Assembly (NCBI GenBank): GCA_903850335.1 | Contig: CAINLJ010000005.1 | Span: 116,011-180,010 of the forward strand | Reading direction: 5' to 3' | DNA from: an uncultured Bacteroidia bacterium | Lineage (GTDB): Bacteria > Bacteroidota > Bacteroidia > Bacteroidales > Prolixibacteraceae | DNA: 64,000 nucleotides | In this document: piece after piece, positions 37,661 through 46,227 of the stretch | Layout of the letters: each line of letters begins with the position of its first letter | Position numbering within the stretch: the first letter of the stretch is position 1 | Notes under the pieces: generated by a model | What the model saw: the letters and a program-made list of their open reading frames with translations, nothing else | Told to the model about the DNA's origin: nothing | Database searches by the model: none | Position numbers and translations under genes: made by a program

Positions 37661-39199
37661 ATGAAGAATTTAAGCAGGGATGATTTGAAGAAGGTAATTA
37701 TCACAATTCTTAGAATGGCTATTGGATGGCATTTTCTTTATGAAGGAATTGTGAAAATGTTTGCTCAAAATTGGAGCGCTTACTCTTTCCTGGCAAATAC
37801 TTCTGGTTTTTTGTCCGGGTTTTATCATTGGCTATCTTCCTCTCCCTCGTTGATGAAAACTGTTGATTTTTTGAATATATATGGCCTGATAATCATAGGA
37901 TTATTATTGTTCGTAGGTTTGTTTGTACGCTATGCAGCTATTACAGGAGCACTTTTGCTTACCCTTTATTATTTTGCATATCCTCCTTTTGGAGCGTCGC
38001 TATTTGGCTCAGGTGAGGGGCATCTTTTCATCGTTGACAAATTATTCATTGAAGCCATTGCTTTGATCTTTATTGTTTTCGCAAAGGAAATCGGATTTGG
38101 TGCAGAGGCAGCCTGGACCCTAAGAAAGAGTCCTGATAACAAGGAATCTCAGGTTGACAAATCTTTGGTCGAAGCTGAAATCAGGAGCCGAAGGGAAGCA
38201 TTGAAAAACCTTTTTACAATTCCTGCGCTTGGGGTAATGGGGTGGGGAGCTTTCAGTAACAGCAAAAAATATGATGTTGACGTGATGACCGGAGCGACGA
38301 TTCAAGTGAAATCAACGGCACTGGCAGAGCTTAAAGGAGACTTACCAAAAGGAAAAATCGGGAAGCATCAGATTAGCAGGTTAGTGGCAGGCGGTAATCT
38401 GATCGGGGGATGGGCCCACTCGCGCGACCTTATCTACGTGTCTTCGTTATTTAAGGCCTATAATACAGAGAAAAAAGTGTATGAAACATTGATGCTTGCA
38501 GAAAGCGCAGGCATTGACACGATCAATATTGGCTTCGTTTCAAATTCCTTGATGGCTAAATATAAGAGGGCAACCGGAAGCAAAATCAAGGTGATTTCAC
38601 AGGTAGCACCCAATATGAAGAATGGTGATTATTTTGAGCAAATCAATGGGGCTTTAGATAATGGTGCTGATATCTTGCAAATTCAAGGCAATTGGTGTGA
38701 TTGGCTCGTTCGTGACGGGAAAACAGATGTGATTGAAAAGATGATGAAGCGTGTCCGTGAACATGGCATTACTGTAGGATTAGCAGCACATAGTGTTGAA
38801 TCGTTGATCAGGTGTGAGGAGCTGGGGATCATTCCGGATTATTACATGAAAACGATGCATCACGACAACTACTGGTCTGCGCACCCACGCGAAAACCGTG
38901 TTCCATTCGAAGTAGATGGGAAAACCAATATTGACCATAACAAGTGGCACGACAACTGCTTTTGTTTGTTTCCGGAAAGGACTGTAGAATTTGTGAACCG
39001 GACGAAAGTTCCAGTAATGGGGTTTAAGGTCTTAGCAGCAGGAGCAATTGAACCTGAGGATGGAATGCGTTGGGCATTTGAGAACGGAGCTGATTTTGTT
39101 TGTGTAGGAATGTTTGATTTCCAGATAGTCAATAACGTAAATGTCGTTTTTGATATCCTTAAAAATTTGCCCGATCGGAAACGGGAATGGTTTGGATAA
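37661..39199 (+). CDS. DoxX membrane domain fused to a TIM-barrel domain
   Basis: 512 residues. Residues 1-150 are a DoxX-like four-helix membrane unit ('RMAIGWHFLYEGIVK', 'GLLLFVGLFVRYAAI', 'FIVDKLFIEAIALI'). Residues 176-199 form a twin-arginine-like signal inside the protein: 'SRREALKNL' then the hydrophobic 'FTIPALGVMGWGAF'. Residues about 215-512 resemble a TIM barrel of the aldo-keto reductase or aldolase kind ('ISRLVAGGNLIGG', 'AESAGIDTINIG', 'GADILQIQGNW', 'KVLAAGAIEPEDGMRWAF'). The barrel is predicted to be periplasmic. DoxX units can take electrons to quinone, so an oxidoreductase module is possible; the reaction is unknown. Confidence 0.8.
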   Translation: MKNLSRDDLKKVIITILRMAIGWHFLYEGIVKMFAQNWSAYSFLANTSGFLSGFYHWLSSSPSLMKTVDFLNIYGLIIIGLLLFVGLFVRYAAITGALLLTLYYFAYPPFGASLFGSGEGHLFIVDKLFIEAIALIFIVFAKEIGFGAEAAWTLRKSPDNKESQVDKSLVEAEIRSRREALKNLFTIPALGVMGWGAFSNSKKYDVDVMTGATIQVKSTALAELKGDLPKGKIGKHQISRLVAGGNLIGGWAHSRDLIYVSSLFKAYNTEKKVYETLMLAESAGIDTINIGFVSNSLMAKYKRATGSKIKVISQVAPNMKNGDYFEQINGALDNGADILQIQGNWCDWLVRDGKTDVIEKMMKRVREHGITVGLAAHSVESLIRCEELGIIPDYYMKTMHHDNYWSAHPRENRVPFEVDGKTNIDHNKWHDNCFCLFPERTVEFVNRTKVPVMGFKVLAAGAIEPEDGMRWAFENGADFVCVGMFDFQIVNNVNVVFDILKNLPDRKREWFG

Positions 39200-39229
39200 G
39201 CCGATAAAAATTCTTTTCACCATTAAAAC

Positions 39230-39294
39230 ACCAAGACACCAAAAAGGCACCAAAGGCTTTCGTTACCTATTTTGGTGGAATTTGGAGTCTTGGT
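39230..39294. repeat. Imperfect inverted repeat between convergent genes
   Basis: Outer arms ACCAAGACACCAAA (39230-39243) and TTTGGAGTCTTGGT (39281-39294) pair with one mismatch. An inner pair CACCAAA/TTTGGTG (39249-39255, 39271-39277) nests inside. The 'caccaagacaccaaa' wording is similar to intergenic repeats I know from other Bacteroidota. It lies between two convergent genes and could also end both transcripts. Confidence 0.6.
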
Positions 39295-39328
39295 GGTATT
39301 GTTTTTATTTTAATATCCTATTTTGGAA

Positions 39329-40219
39329 TTACGATTGTGCATAGATACTTGCAAAGACAGGAGCAAATGCTTCAAGTTTTGTTTTCCCGAAAACTTCAGG
39401 ACGGTGGTTATTAAAATCTGAAGCCATCTCTCCACTACGCATTGCGGCTCCCATTTCAGCATAATTTTCAGCAATATCCTGAGGTAAACCAGCCTGAACC
39501 ATTCCGGAAATGGTATCTTCATCCTTAAAATTGATCCAGGGAAGTTCAGGTTTTCCGATTGCACTACCTAGGATGGCTGCAACTTCATAGGTTGTTTTTT
39601 CATCACTTATCACATAACGGACACTTTTCCCCGTAAACGATAGTGCGACTAATTCTTCAGCTGCAGCCTCAGCGATATCATTTGTATGCACTATGGCAAG
39701 CTTAGTCCCCTCTCCATAATTTCCACCAATGATACCCATGTGCTTGATCATACCGATATTACCTAAAAAATTAGGATAGAAAAAACCCGGACGGAGATGT
39801 TTTACATTCACATCTTCCAATTCATTTAAGGCTTTTTCGACAAAAAACAATCCACTTACCGGGCCGCAACCTTCTGGCATATGTGCACCAATACTGCTAA
39901 GATTGACAACATTTTTAACACCTGAGGCGAGAATAGCAGCAGCATAATTTGCTCCAATTCCTGCGATGTATGCTTTCCAGTTTCCTGAACCAAAGTTAGG
40001 TGGAACCATCGTGTATAAAGCGTCAGCGCCACTGAAGACTGAAGTAAGAAAAGCAACATCCTCAACAGATCCAATAGCAGCTTTAGCACCAAGTGCCTCA
40101 ATTTGATTGGCTTTATCAGCTTTGCTACTTATAACAGTTACAGTGTGTCCTGCAGCAACTAATTGTTCAGCAAGGGGTTTGCTGATATTTCCCAATGAGC
40201 CAGTAATTACGTATTTCAT
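39329..40219 (-). CDS. NmrA-like NAD(P)-binding protein (quinone reductase type)
   Basis: A 296-residue atypical SDR. It opens with 'MKYVITGSLGNISKPLAEQL', a glycine-rich dinucleotide-binding loop, followed by 'LGAKAAIGSVEDVAFLTSVF' and 'ALYTMVPPN', as in NmrA and YtfG (QOR2)-like proteins. No Tyr-x-x-x-Lys pair is placed as in classical SDRs. Either a quinone or enone reductase or a redox-sensing regulator is possible. It converges with the DoxX fusion across a hairpin and is divergent from homoserine dehydrogenase. Confidence 0.8.
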   Translation of the reverse strand: MKYVITGSLGNISKPLAEQLVAAGHTVTVISSKADKANQIEALGAKAAIGSVEDVAFLTSVFSGADALYTMVPPNFGSGNWKAYIAGIGANYAAAILASGVKNVVNLSSIGAHMPEGCGPVSGLFFVEKALNELEDVNVKHLRPGFFYPNFLGNIGMIKHMGIIGGNYGEGTKLAIVHTNDIAEAAAEELVALSFTGKSVRYVISDEKTTYEVAAILGSAIGKPELPWINFKDEDTISGMVQAGLPQDIAENYAEMGAAMRSGEMASDFNNHRPEVFGKTKLEAFAPVFASIYAQS

Positions 40220-40362
40220 AAATTATAATTTTTAAATTTAATGCTTTAATAACGTTTAGACATGCTTAAAGTTCACATCTGAGTCACTTTGTTTGGGATA
40301 AATCGCTTAAAGGAGCCACCATAAAAATTCTTATATTTCGAAAAATATCAAGGCTATTAAAA

Positions 40363-41682
40363 ATGGATACAATAAACATTGCCATATTAGGTTGTGGAAC
40401 TGTTGGAGGAGGTGTTGCACAGATTATTACCCAGATAAATGAGGACCTTTCTGTCAAAGCCAAATCGAGAATAGTACTTAAAAAGATTGTTGAACTTTCA
40501 CCGCTGAAGGCATCCGAAAGGTTTAATATCCCTCTGGAATTTTTTTGTGGTGAAGGCAGGGAGCTAACAGGAAGTGAAGCCAATCAATATATCAAAGAGA
40601 TTATTTCCTCAAATGAGATTGATGTAGTTGTAGAAACTATTGGAGGCAAGAGCGACTTTGTTTACAATTTATGTCTTGATATTCTTAATTCGGGTAAACA
40701 TCTTGTAACAGCCAATAAGGCTCTCTTGGCTGAAAGGGGTAAGGCAATTTTTGAAGCAGCAGAAAGAAAAAACGTAAACATTGGATTTGAGGCTGCAGTT
40801 TGTGGTGCAATCCCTATTATTAAAACTCTTCAGGAATGTTTTACAGGAGATATTGTCTTATCAGTTTCAGGAATTATGAATGGGACAAGTAATTATATCC
40901 TGACTCAGATGCAGAACGAAAAACTTGAGTTTGAAGAGGCACTGAAGCTGGCCCAGGAAAACGGTTATGCTGAGGCAGATCCTTTGCTTGATATAAATGG
41001 AGGTGATGCAGGACATAAGTTGATTCTTCTGATCAAACTTGCCTATGGTGCTGATGTTTCGAAAGATGACCTATCCATTACTGGAATTCAAAATATCACA
41101 AAGGAAGATATTGATTTTGCAAGTGAAATTGATGCCAAAATTAAGTTGATCTGTTATGCCAAGAAAATTAACGGGAGTATTTTTGCTACTGTACGACCTA
41201 TGCTTGTAAAGAATAGCAATTTTCTCTCTGATGTGAGTGGAGCGACTAATGCAGTACGCATAAATAATAAATATTCAGGAGTACATTTTTTAGTTGGGAA
41301 GGGGGCAGGATCTACGGAAACTGCCATGTCAATTGTTTCGGACATTGTATTCATTGCACGATATGGTGATAAAATTCAGAATATTCCGGTAAAGCAGGAA
41401 CCGAACCTAGCTGAATCGGGCAAGTTTGTTTTTCCTTATCTGGTGACTTTTCAAACCGGTAACATTCCGGGTACGACCGGGTTTATTACTACAGCGATCG
41501 GGAAGCAGGAAATCAATATTGAAACAGTTAGTCATAACCGGCATAAAGGGGAGAAGGCGATTTTCTCTGTAGCGACAATGCCTTGTACTCTAGAGCAAAT
41601 TGAGAATGCAGTGATTGAAATCAGGCGTGAAAAACCAGGAATGTTACTTAGCGAACCTAAGATTATGCCAATATTGTATTGA
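40363..41682 (+). CDS. hom: Homoserine dehydrogenase
   Basis: A 439-residue enzyme. The NAD(P) motif 'ILGCGTVGGGVAQII' is followed by 'TANKALLAERG' and 'SGIMNGTSNYILTQM', then the catalytic signature 'GYAEADPLLDINGGDAGHKL'. A C-terminal ACT domain (about 355-435, 'TGNIPGTTGFITTAIGKQEI') suggests threonine feedback. It is the stand-alone form, not the aspartokinase fusion. It reduces aspartate semialdehyde to homoserine for threonine and methionine synthesis, a metabolic link to metH. Confidence 0.96.
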   Translation: MDTINIAILGCGTVGGGVAQIITQINEDLSVKAKSRIVLKKIVELSPLKASERFNIPLEFFCGEGRELTGSEANQYIKEIISSNEIDVVVETIGGKSDFVYNLCLDILNSGKHLVTANKALLAERGKAIFEAAERKNVNIGFEAAVCGAIPIIKTLQECFTGDIVLSVSGIMNGTSNYILTQMQNEKLEFEEALKLAQENGYAEADPLLDINGGDAGHKLILLIKLAYGADVSKDDLSITGIQNITKEDIDFASEIDAKIKLICYAKKINGSIFATVRPMLVKNSNFLSDVSGATNAVRINNKYSGVHFLVGKGAGSTETAMSIVSDIVFIARYGDKIQNIPVKQEPNLAESGKFVFPYLVTFQTGNIPGTTGFITTAIGKQEINIETVSHNRHKGEKAIFSVATMPCTLEQIENAVIEIRREKPGMLLSEPKIMPILY

Positions 41683-41688
41683 TTATTT

Positions 41689-41881
41689 TCACTTTAGGCG
41701 ATCTAATTCACTGGTTTTTTTAAGCAGTTCGTACACAATTTTTTTAATTTCAGTTTGGATGCTAATTTTCTTGCTTTTAGATCATCAAGTACCAATAAGG
41801 GAGAATTCTTTCTATTGCTAAGGCGATGGCATTTTCAAGGATAATCAGACAACTCGAATCTGAAATGACTAAGCTATGCAT
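41689..41881 (-). pseudogene. DUF3368 (PIN-like toxin) remnant
   Basis: Reading the minus strand from ATG 41881 gives 'MHSLVISDSSCLIILEN', the N-terminus of DUF3368 PIN-domain proteins. It then jumps straight to 'AIALAIE', a motif that normally lies over 100 residues later, so the middle is deleted. A lost A in an A run shifts the frame, and 'KNSPLLVLDDLKARKLASKL' continues the family motif. A second shift gives 'EIKKIVYELLKKTSELDRLK' and a stop at 41689. About 190 nt remain of an expected 450-500 nt. Confidence 0.65.
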
Positions 41882-41909
41882 CCGGAATATTAATTTGAAT
41901 TGTTCTCAT
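41874..41909 (-). pseudogene. Possible UPF0175-type antitoxin remnant
   Basis: A frame of only 11 codons plus stop on the minus strand, 'MRTIQINIPDA', resembles the N-terminus of small antitoxins ('MKTI.I.IPD'). It overlaps the start of the DUF3368 remnant by 8 nt, the layout expected of an antitoxin-toxin pair. The body of the antitoxin appears deleted. The fragment is short, so the assignment rests mainly on context. Confidence 0.35.
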
Positions 41910-41980
41910 TGCTTGTTTATTAACTCTTAACAACGATACAACTTCATTACAATTAATAAACTAACCTTGATTTCATAGGA

Positions 41981-42754
41981 TCAGATCTCCATTACATTCT
42001 TTATTTGCTCATTATAGTTGCGGCCTGAAGTAAGTTTAGTCTGACTGAAATCATCCATTTTGATCACAAACCTGCTCCCGAAATGTTTACGAATCTCTTT
42101 TATACGATTCAGATTAATTAAAAGCGAGCGCTGGATCCGGAGGAATTTTCCGGCTAATTTTTCTTCCAGGCTTTTAAGTGTTAAATCGGATAAATAGGTT
42201 TTCCCATCCCTGATATGAATTGTCACATATTTCTCTTCTGCCGAAAAGTAGATGATATCTTCAAGGCGCACCAGTAGCATCCTGTCGCCAAGCTTGACTG
42301 GTATTGCGGTGAACTCTTTTCTTGGTGCCTGACGTATAAAATTGTCGATAATCCGAAGGAGATCATTTTTGTCCGAGTTTTGTCGCAGCATATCGAGTTT
42401 TTCAATTGACATCTGGATTCGCTCAGCTTTTATTGGCTTTACTATATAATCGATACTGTTGGTTTCGAAAGCTTTGAGTGCAAATTCATCAAAAGCGGTG
42501 CAAAAAATGACAATCGGGGAATGTTCACATTTCTGAAGCACCTCGAATCCGTTTAGGCCAGGCATCTGAATATCGAGAAAAAGGAGATCTGGTTTAAGCC
42601 GGTCGATCATTTCAAGACATTCAATGCCATTGTTTGCCTCACCAATAAGCTCAATTTTATCCGGATAATCGGACAACAATTTCCTTAGGCGATTGCGGGC
42701 AGGCTGCTCGTCGTCGGCTATTAGAGTTCTGTATGTTGAAGCTAAAGAAATCAT
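41981..42754 (-). CDS. LytTR-family response regulator
   Basis: A 257-residue LytTR regulator. The receiver (about 9-125) has 'LIADDEQPAR', phosphoacceptor Asp61 in 'LLFLDIQMPGLNGFE' and Lys in 'YIVKPIKAE'. The LytTR DNA-binding domain (about 155-255) shows 'ARLEDIIYFSAEEKYVTIH'-type strands and 'GKFLRIQRSLLINLNRIKEI'. It lies 62 nt downstream of a LytS-type sensor kinase that is broken by an in-frame stop, so its usual signal input may be lost. Confidence 0.92.
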   Translation of the reverse strand: MISLASTYRTLIADDEQPARNRLRKLLSDYPDKIELIGEANNGIECLEMIDRLKPDLLFLDIQMPGLNGFEVLQKCEHSPIVIFCTAFDEFALKAFETNSIDYIVKPIKAERIQMSIEKLDMLRQNSDKNDLLRIIDNFIRQAPRKEFTAIPVKLGDRMLLVRLEDIIYFSAEEKYVTIHIRDGKTYLSDLTLKSLEEKLAGKFLRIQRSLLINLNRIKEIRKHFGSRFVIKMDDFSQTKLTSGRNYNEQIKNVMEI

Positions 42755-42816
42755 TGGTTATCAGGATTCTGTTTTGCTAAATAGTTTTTATTATAAATGT
42801 ATGATTTCCGCCATTA

Positions 42817-44580
42817 TCAAAATAGCTCTTGATTCTTAAATGTCAGATTTATCGCTATAAATTTCTCCGGCGTATTATTCCAATTTATAGATGCATTCTT
42901 CCCGTACAATAATATAATTCGCTCCTGTGTATTCCGGATCCCATAACCCGGCAGCGGTCCGTGAGGGAATGCGGGGCCATTATCGTAAATTTTTAGACTA
43001 AGTTTTTTTTCATCTTTTGTAATAACTATTTTAATTAATCCGTTTCCGGTGATTTTTGATAACCCATGTTTAATTGCGTTTTCGACCAGAGGCTGAATCA
43101 ACAGTTGAGGAATTTGAAGTTCAAATAATTCAGGATTGCACTCGATTTCAAAATTGAGACGGTCTCCAAACCGCACTTTCTCAATTTCGAGGTAATTACG
43201 TATTGCATTCAGTTCTTCCGAAATAGAGTTAAACTGTTTCTCTTACCGGTTAATTGAATATTTAAAAAAGTCGGAAAGAGCCAAAGCCATTTTTTCGGTT
43301 TTTGGGGGATCTGTTGTTGCGAGGCTTGCAATCGAATTCAGAGCATTGTACAAAAAATGAGGATTTATCCTGGCCCTTAACGATTGAAGTTCTGATTGTT
43401 TATGAAGTTCGCTCAATTTGGCCAATTCCAAATCCTTTTTCCGGATTATAGTCTCTGAACTCTTTTTAATAAAAATAGAAAATGCGCGGGCAATACCTAA
43501 GAGTGGAGTAAATGGAATTACTGATGCCACAATCTGATAGTTAATATTCGAGGGTATAACCCGATAAATTAGATTTATAATAAGAAGAAAGATAAATGGG
43601 ATAAACATTGTGGTTAAAAGGGGGACAATAAGGGCAGGAATGAAATTTTCATTTTCTTTTATGATCATCCGCTCAATAAGGAAAATGGTTACTATTGAAA
43701 CTACTCCGACTCCAACGATCACTACTATTATCCGAAAATAGGAAATCAAAAGATCATCACTGTTTGGATAGGAATAGTAAAAAGAAAATATTGCTCTTAT
43801 TATCAAATAAATAATTGTTGCACAAACAACAAAAATTCCTTGGATAAAATAGCTTTTAAACCTGTATTGATGTTTCTTAAACATCCCTTTTTGGGAAATT
43901 AGTATCAGAAAGATCATGGCACCTAACATGGCGATAAGGTCAATGAAAAATCGTAACTTATAGACAGTATTGTCGGAGGTATTGGATTTCTTCCCAAGCT
44001 TCCGGCTGTAATCTTCGGAATATAAAAATTTTATTATTTCATAATCAATAGGTTGATAGGTAATAGGATTCGGGCTTGATTCCGCAAATACTGTCGCAGA
44101 AATCATTTTTCCGACAGGATTATTCTTTGGATTTACAAGTGACCTAAGGAGATGGAAGTATATTATTTGCTTACGACCTGAATAATCGGTTTCAGGTGAA
44201 ATGTTTAAAACAATACTTGTTTGTGAAATACGGACCCAATTGTCACGTTGCTTTACAAAATCGGTATTAATTCCCTGGTTTTTATTATTTATCCCGACTG
44301 AAAGATTTGATAATCCATCTTTTACAAGGTAAACGTGCCACTGATCCATTAAGACGTTCAAAGTGTCGACTAACTCCTTAATTATTAACGAGTCAACTTT
44401 GGTTGGGTTTCCTGTTAATTTTAGTAGAATGTTTTCACCATACATTAATGGGTGAATTCCATCCAGAATTTTTGATTTAAGCTGATCTGTTAACTGAGGT
44501 TCATTTTTGGAACCAGAACTGTTCCCAAAAGATGTATGAAAAATTGCTAGCAGAAAGAGGAGTGAAATAGTGTTTTTCAT
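42817..44580 (-). pseudogene. LytS-type sensor histidine kinase interrupted by an in-frame TAA
   Basis: One continuous reading frame of 588 codons from ATG 44580 (signal peptide 'NTISLLFLLAIFHTSFGNS') is cut by a single TAA at 43243-43245. Before the stop lie an exported N-terminal domain, about six membrane helices (240-400) and the LytS His box 'RINPHFLYNALNSI'. After it, in the same frame, come 'ELNAIRNYLEIEKVRFGDRL', the N box 'LVENAIKHGLS' and G box 'GYGIRNTQERI'. The stop separates the phospho-accepting His from the ATPase. A nonsense mutation or a base error fits; it is not a frameshift. Confidence 0.85.
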
Positions 44581-44768
44581 CAGGATTGACTTATGTTGCA
44601 TCAAAAGAAACCTTTCTCCGGTCAATTTAAAAGAAAATTCCGACAAGCTGCAGAAACAAAGGGATAAACTGCAAATTGCTTGCCTGACTGTTCGATTCCT
44701 CCAATATTTTTAAGCCTGTTATGAAATTCCTTTTTATCTTTACCTTTCGGAATATTAAATCTACAATT

Positions 44769-46160
44769 ATGCGTCTAAAACTACACTTTATTGTTTGTCT
44801 TTCATTTTGTGTTTTAACCATTTCTAATTCGGTAGCTCAGGGGCCATACAAAGCCACCTGGGAATCGCTCGGTACCCATAAGATGCCTGCCTGGTATGAC
44901 GATGCTAAAATCGGACTAAGTATGCACTGGGGTGTTTATTCTGTTCCTGCCTGGGCTCCGCGGGAGAAGGGACTTTCATATGCCGAATGGTACGGAAACC
45001 GGATGCACGAAAAGGGAAGTCCTGCAATCGACTATCATCATGATAACTATGGGGCAAACTTCTCTTACGACGATTTTATCCCTAAATGGAAAGCTGAAAA
45101 CTATAACCCATCTGAATGGGCGAAATTTGCCAAAAACATGGGGGCCAATTATATGTTCATCACCTCCAAACATCATGATGGATTCTGTCTTTGGCCGTCT
45201 AAGTATACCGACCGTAATGCGATGAAGATGGGTCCCCACAAGGATTTGCTGGGTCAGTTTGTTGAGGCGGGTCGTAAAGAGAATCTGAAAGTGGGATTTT
45301 ATTATTCACTTTACGAGTGGTATAATCCTCTTTATACAGGTAAGGAGATCCCTTATGCAGGTTTGAAGAAGGTAAAAAACTATGTTGACGATTTTATGGT
45401 TCTACAGATTAAGGAGCTTATTGATTTATACCACCCTGACTTCATGTATTTTGATGGCGAATGGGACCACCCCGAATCGTTCTGGAAAATGAAGGAGGTA
45501 GTTGCATGGTACTACAATGAAGCGGCGAAAAGAAATCAGGAAGTTTTTGTGAATGACCGGTTTGGAAAGGAGGAGCGAGGGAAGCATGGTGACTTGTATA
45601 ATGTTGAATATGATGGGGAGAAAGGGAGTGAAGGATTGCTTTCGCACAAATGGTCGTACTGGCAGGGGATTGCCAAGACATTTGGGTACAATCAGGATAC
45701 TGATCCACAAGATTGTCTTTCTCCAAAGCAATTCATCGATAAGGTAATCAAAGGAGTTAGCCATAATGGGAACTTCGATATCAATGTTGGGCCAACTGCA
45801 GCAGGTGTAATTCCCGAATATGAGCAATACCCTCTTTTGAAACTTGGGGAGTGGTTAAAGACAAATGGCGAGGCGATTTATGGCTCCCGTTACTGGAAGG
45901 TTAAGCAGGAGGAGGGTGATGCCTGTTTCACTTCAAAGGCAGACTATGTTTACGCGATTTTCCTCAAATGGCAGGGGGAGGAATTTAAGTTGAAATCAGT
46001 AAAGCCAGTTGACGGGTCAAAAATTACAATGCTAGGAGTTCCGGGAGATCTTAAATGGAAATGGGATGCAACAAACGGGTTGACAATAACCTATCCACGA
46101 CAGAAAGCAAGGCCCACATCATGCAGCTATGCATGGTCCTTTAAGATTAAGGTGAAATAG
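44769..46160 (+). CDS. Alpha-L-fucosidase, GH29
   Basis: 463 residues from ATG 44769, where a signal peptide begins ('LHFIVCLSFCVLTISNSVAQ'). An ATG at 44721 lies in a likely promoter region and would spoil the signal peptide. GH29 features: 'WYDDAKIGLSMHWGVYSVPA', 'FITSKHHDGFCLWPS' and the nucleophile segment 'PDFMYFDGEWDHPE', in which the Asp of 'YFDGE' is the catalytic nucleophile. 'NGNFDINVGPTAAGVIPEYE' is also conserved. It cleaves terminal L-fucose from glycans in the periplasm or outside. It is divergent from the broken LytS/LytTR pair. Confidence 0.93.
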   Translation: MRLKLHFIVCLSFCVLTISNSVAQGPYKATWESLGTHKMPAWYDDAKIGLSMHWGVYSVPAWAPREKGLSYAEWYGNRMHEKGSPAIDYHHDNYGANFSYDDFIPKWKAENYNPSEWAKFAKNMGANYMFITSKHHDGFCLWPSKYTDRNAMKMGPHKDLLGQFVEAGRKENLKVGFYYSLYEWYNPLYTGKEIPYAGLKKVKNYVDDFMVLQIKELIDLYHPDFMYFDGEWDHPESFWKMKEVVAWYYNEAAKRNQEVFVNDRFGKEERGKHGDLYNVEYDGEKGSEGLLSHKWSYWQGIAKTFGYNQDTDPQDCLSPKQFIDKVIKGVSHNGNFDINVGPTAAGVIPEYEQYPLLKLGEWLKTNGEAIYGSRYWKVKQEEGDACFTSKADYVYAIFLKWQGEEFKLKSVKPVDGSKITMLGVPGDLKWKWDATNGLTITYPRQKARPTSCSYAWSFKIKVK

Positions 46161-46166
46161 TTTACT

Positions 46167-46203
46167 TTAGCCCTGTCAGGGTTCAAAACCCTGACAGGGC
46201 TAA
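46167..46203. repeat. Perfect 17-bp palindromic repeat
   Basis: TTAGCCCTGTCAGGGTT (46167-46183) and AACCCTGACAGGGCTAA (46187-46203) pair perfectly around a 3-nt loop, 6 nt after the fucosidase stop. The 'ACCCTGACAGGGT' core resembles dispersed palindromes I know from Bacteroidota genomes. It could work as a terminator, though no T run follows. Confidence 0.75.
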
Positions 46204-46227
46204 TTCAACAGATTTAATTTGATTATA

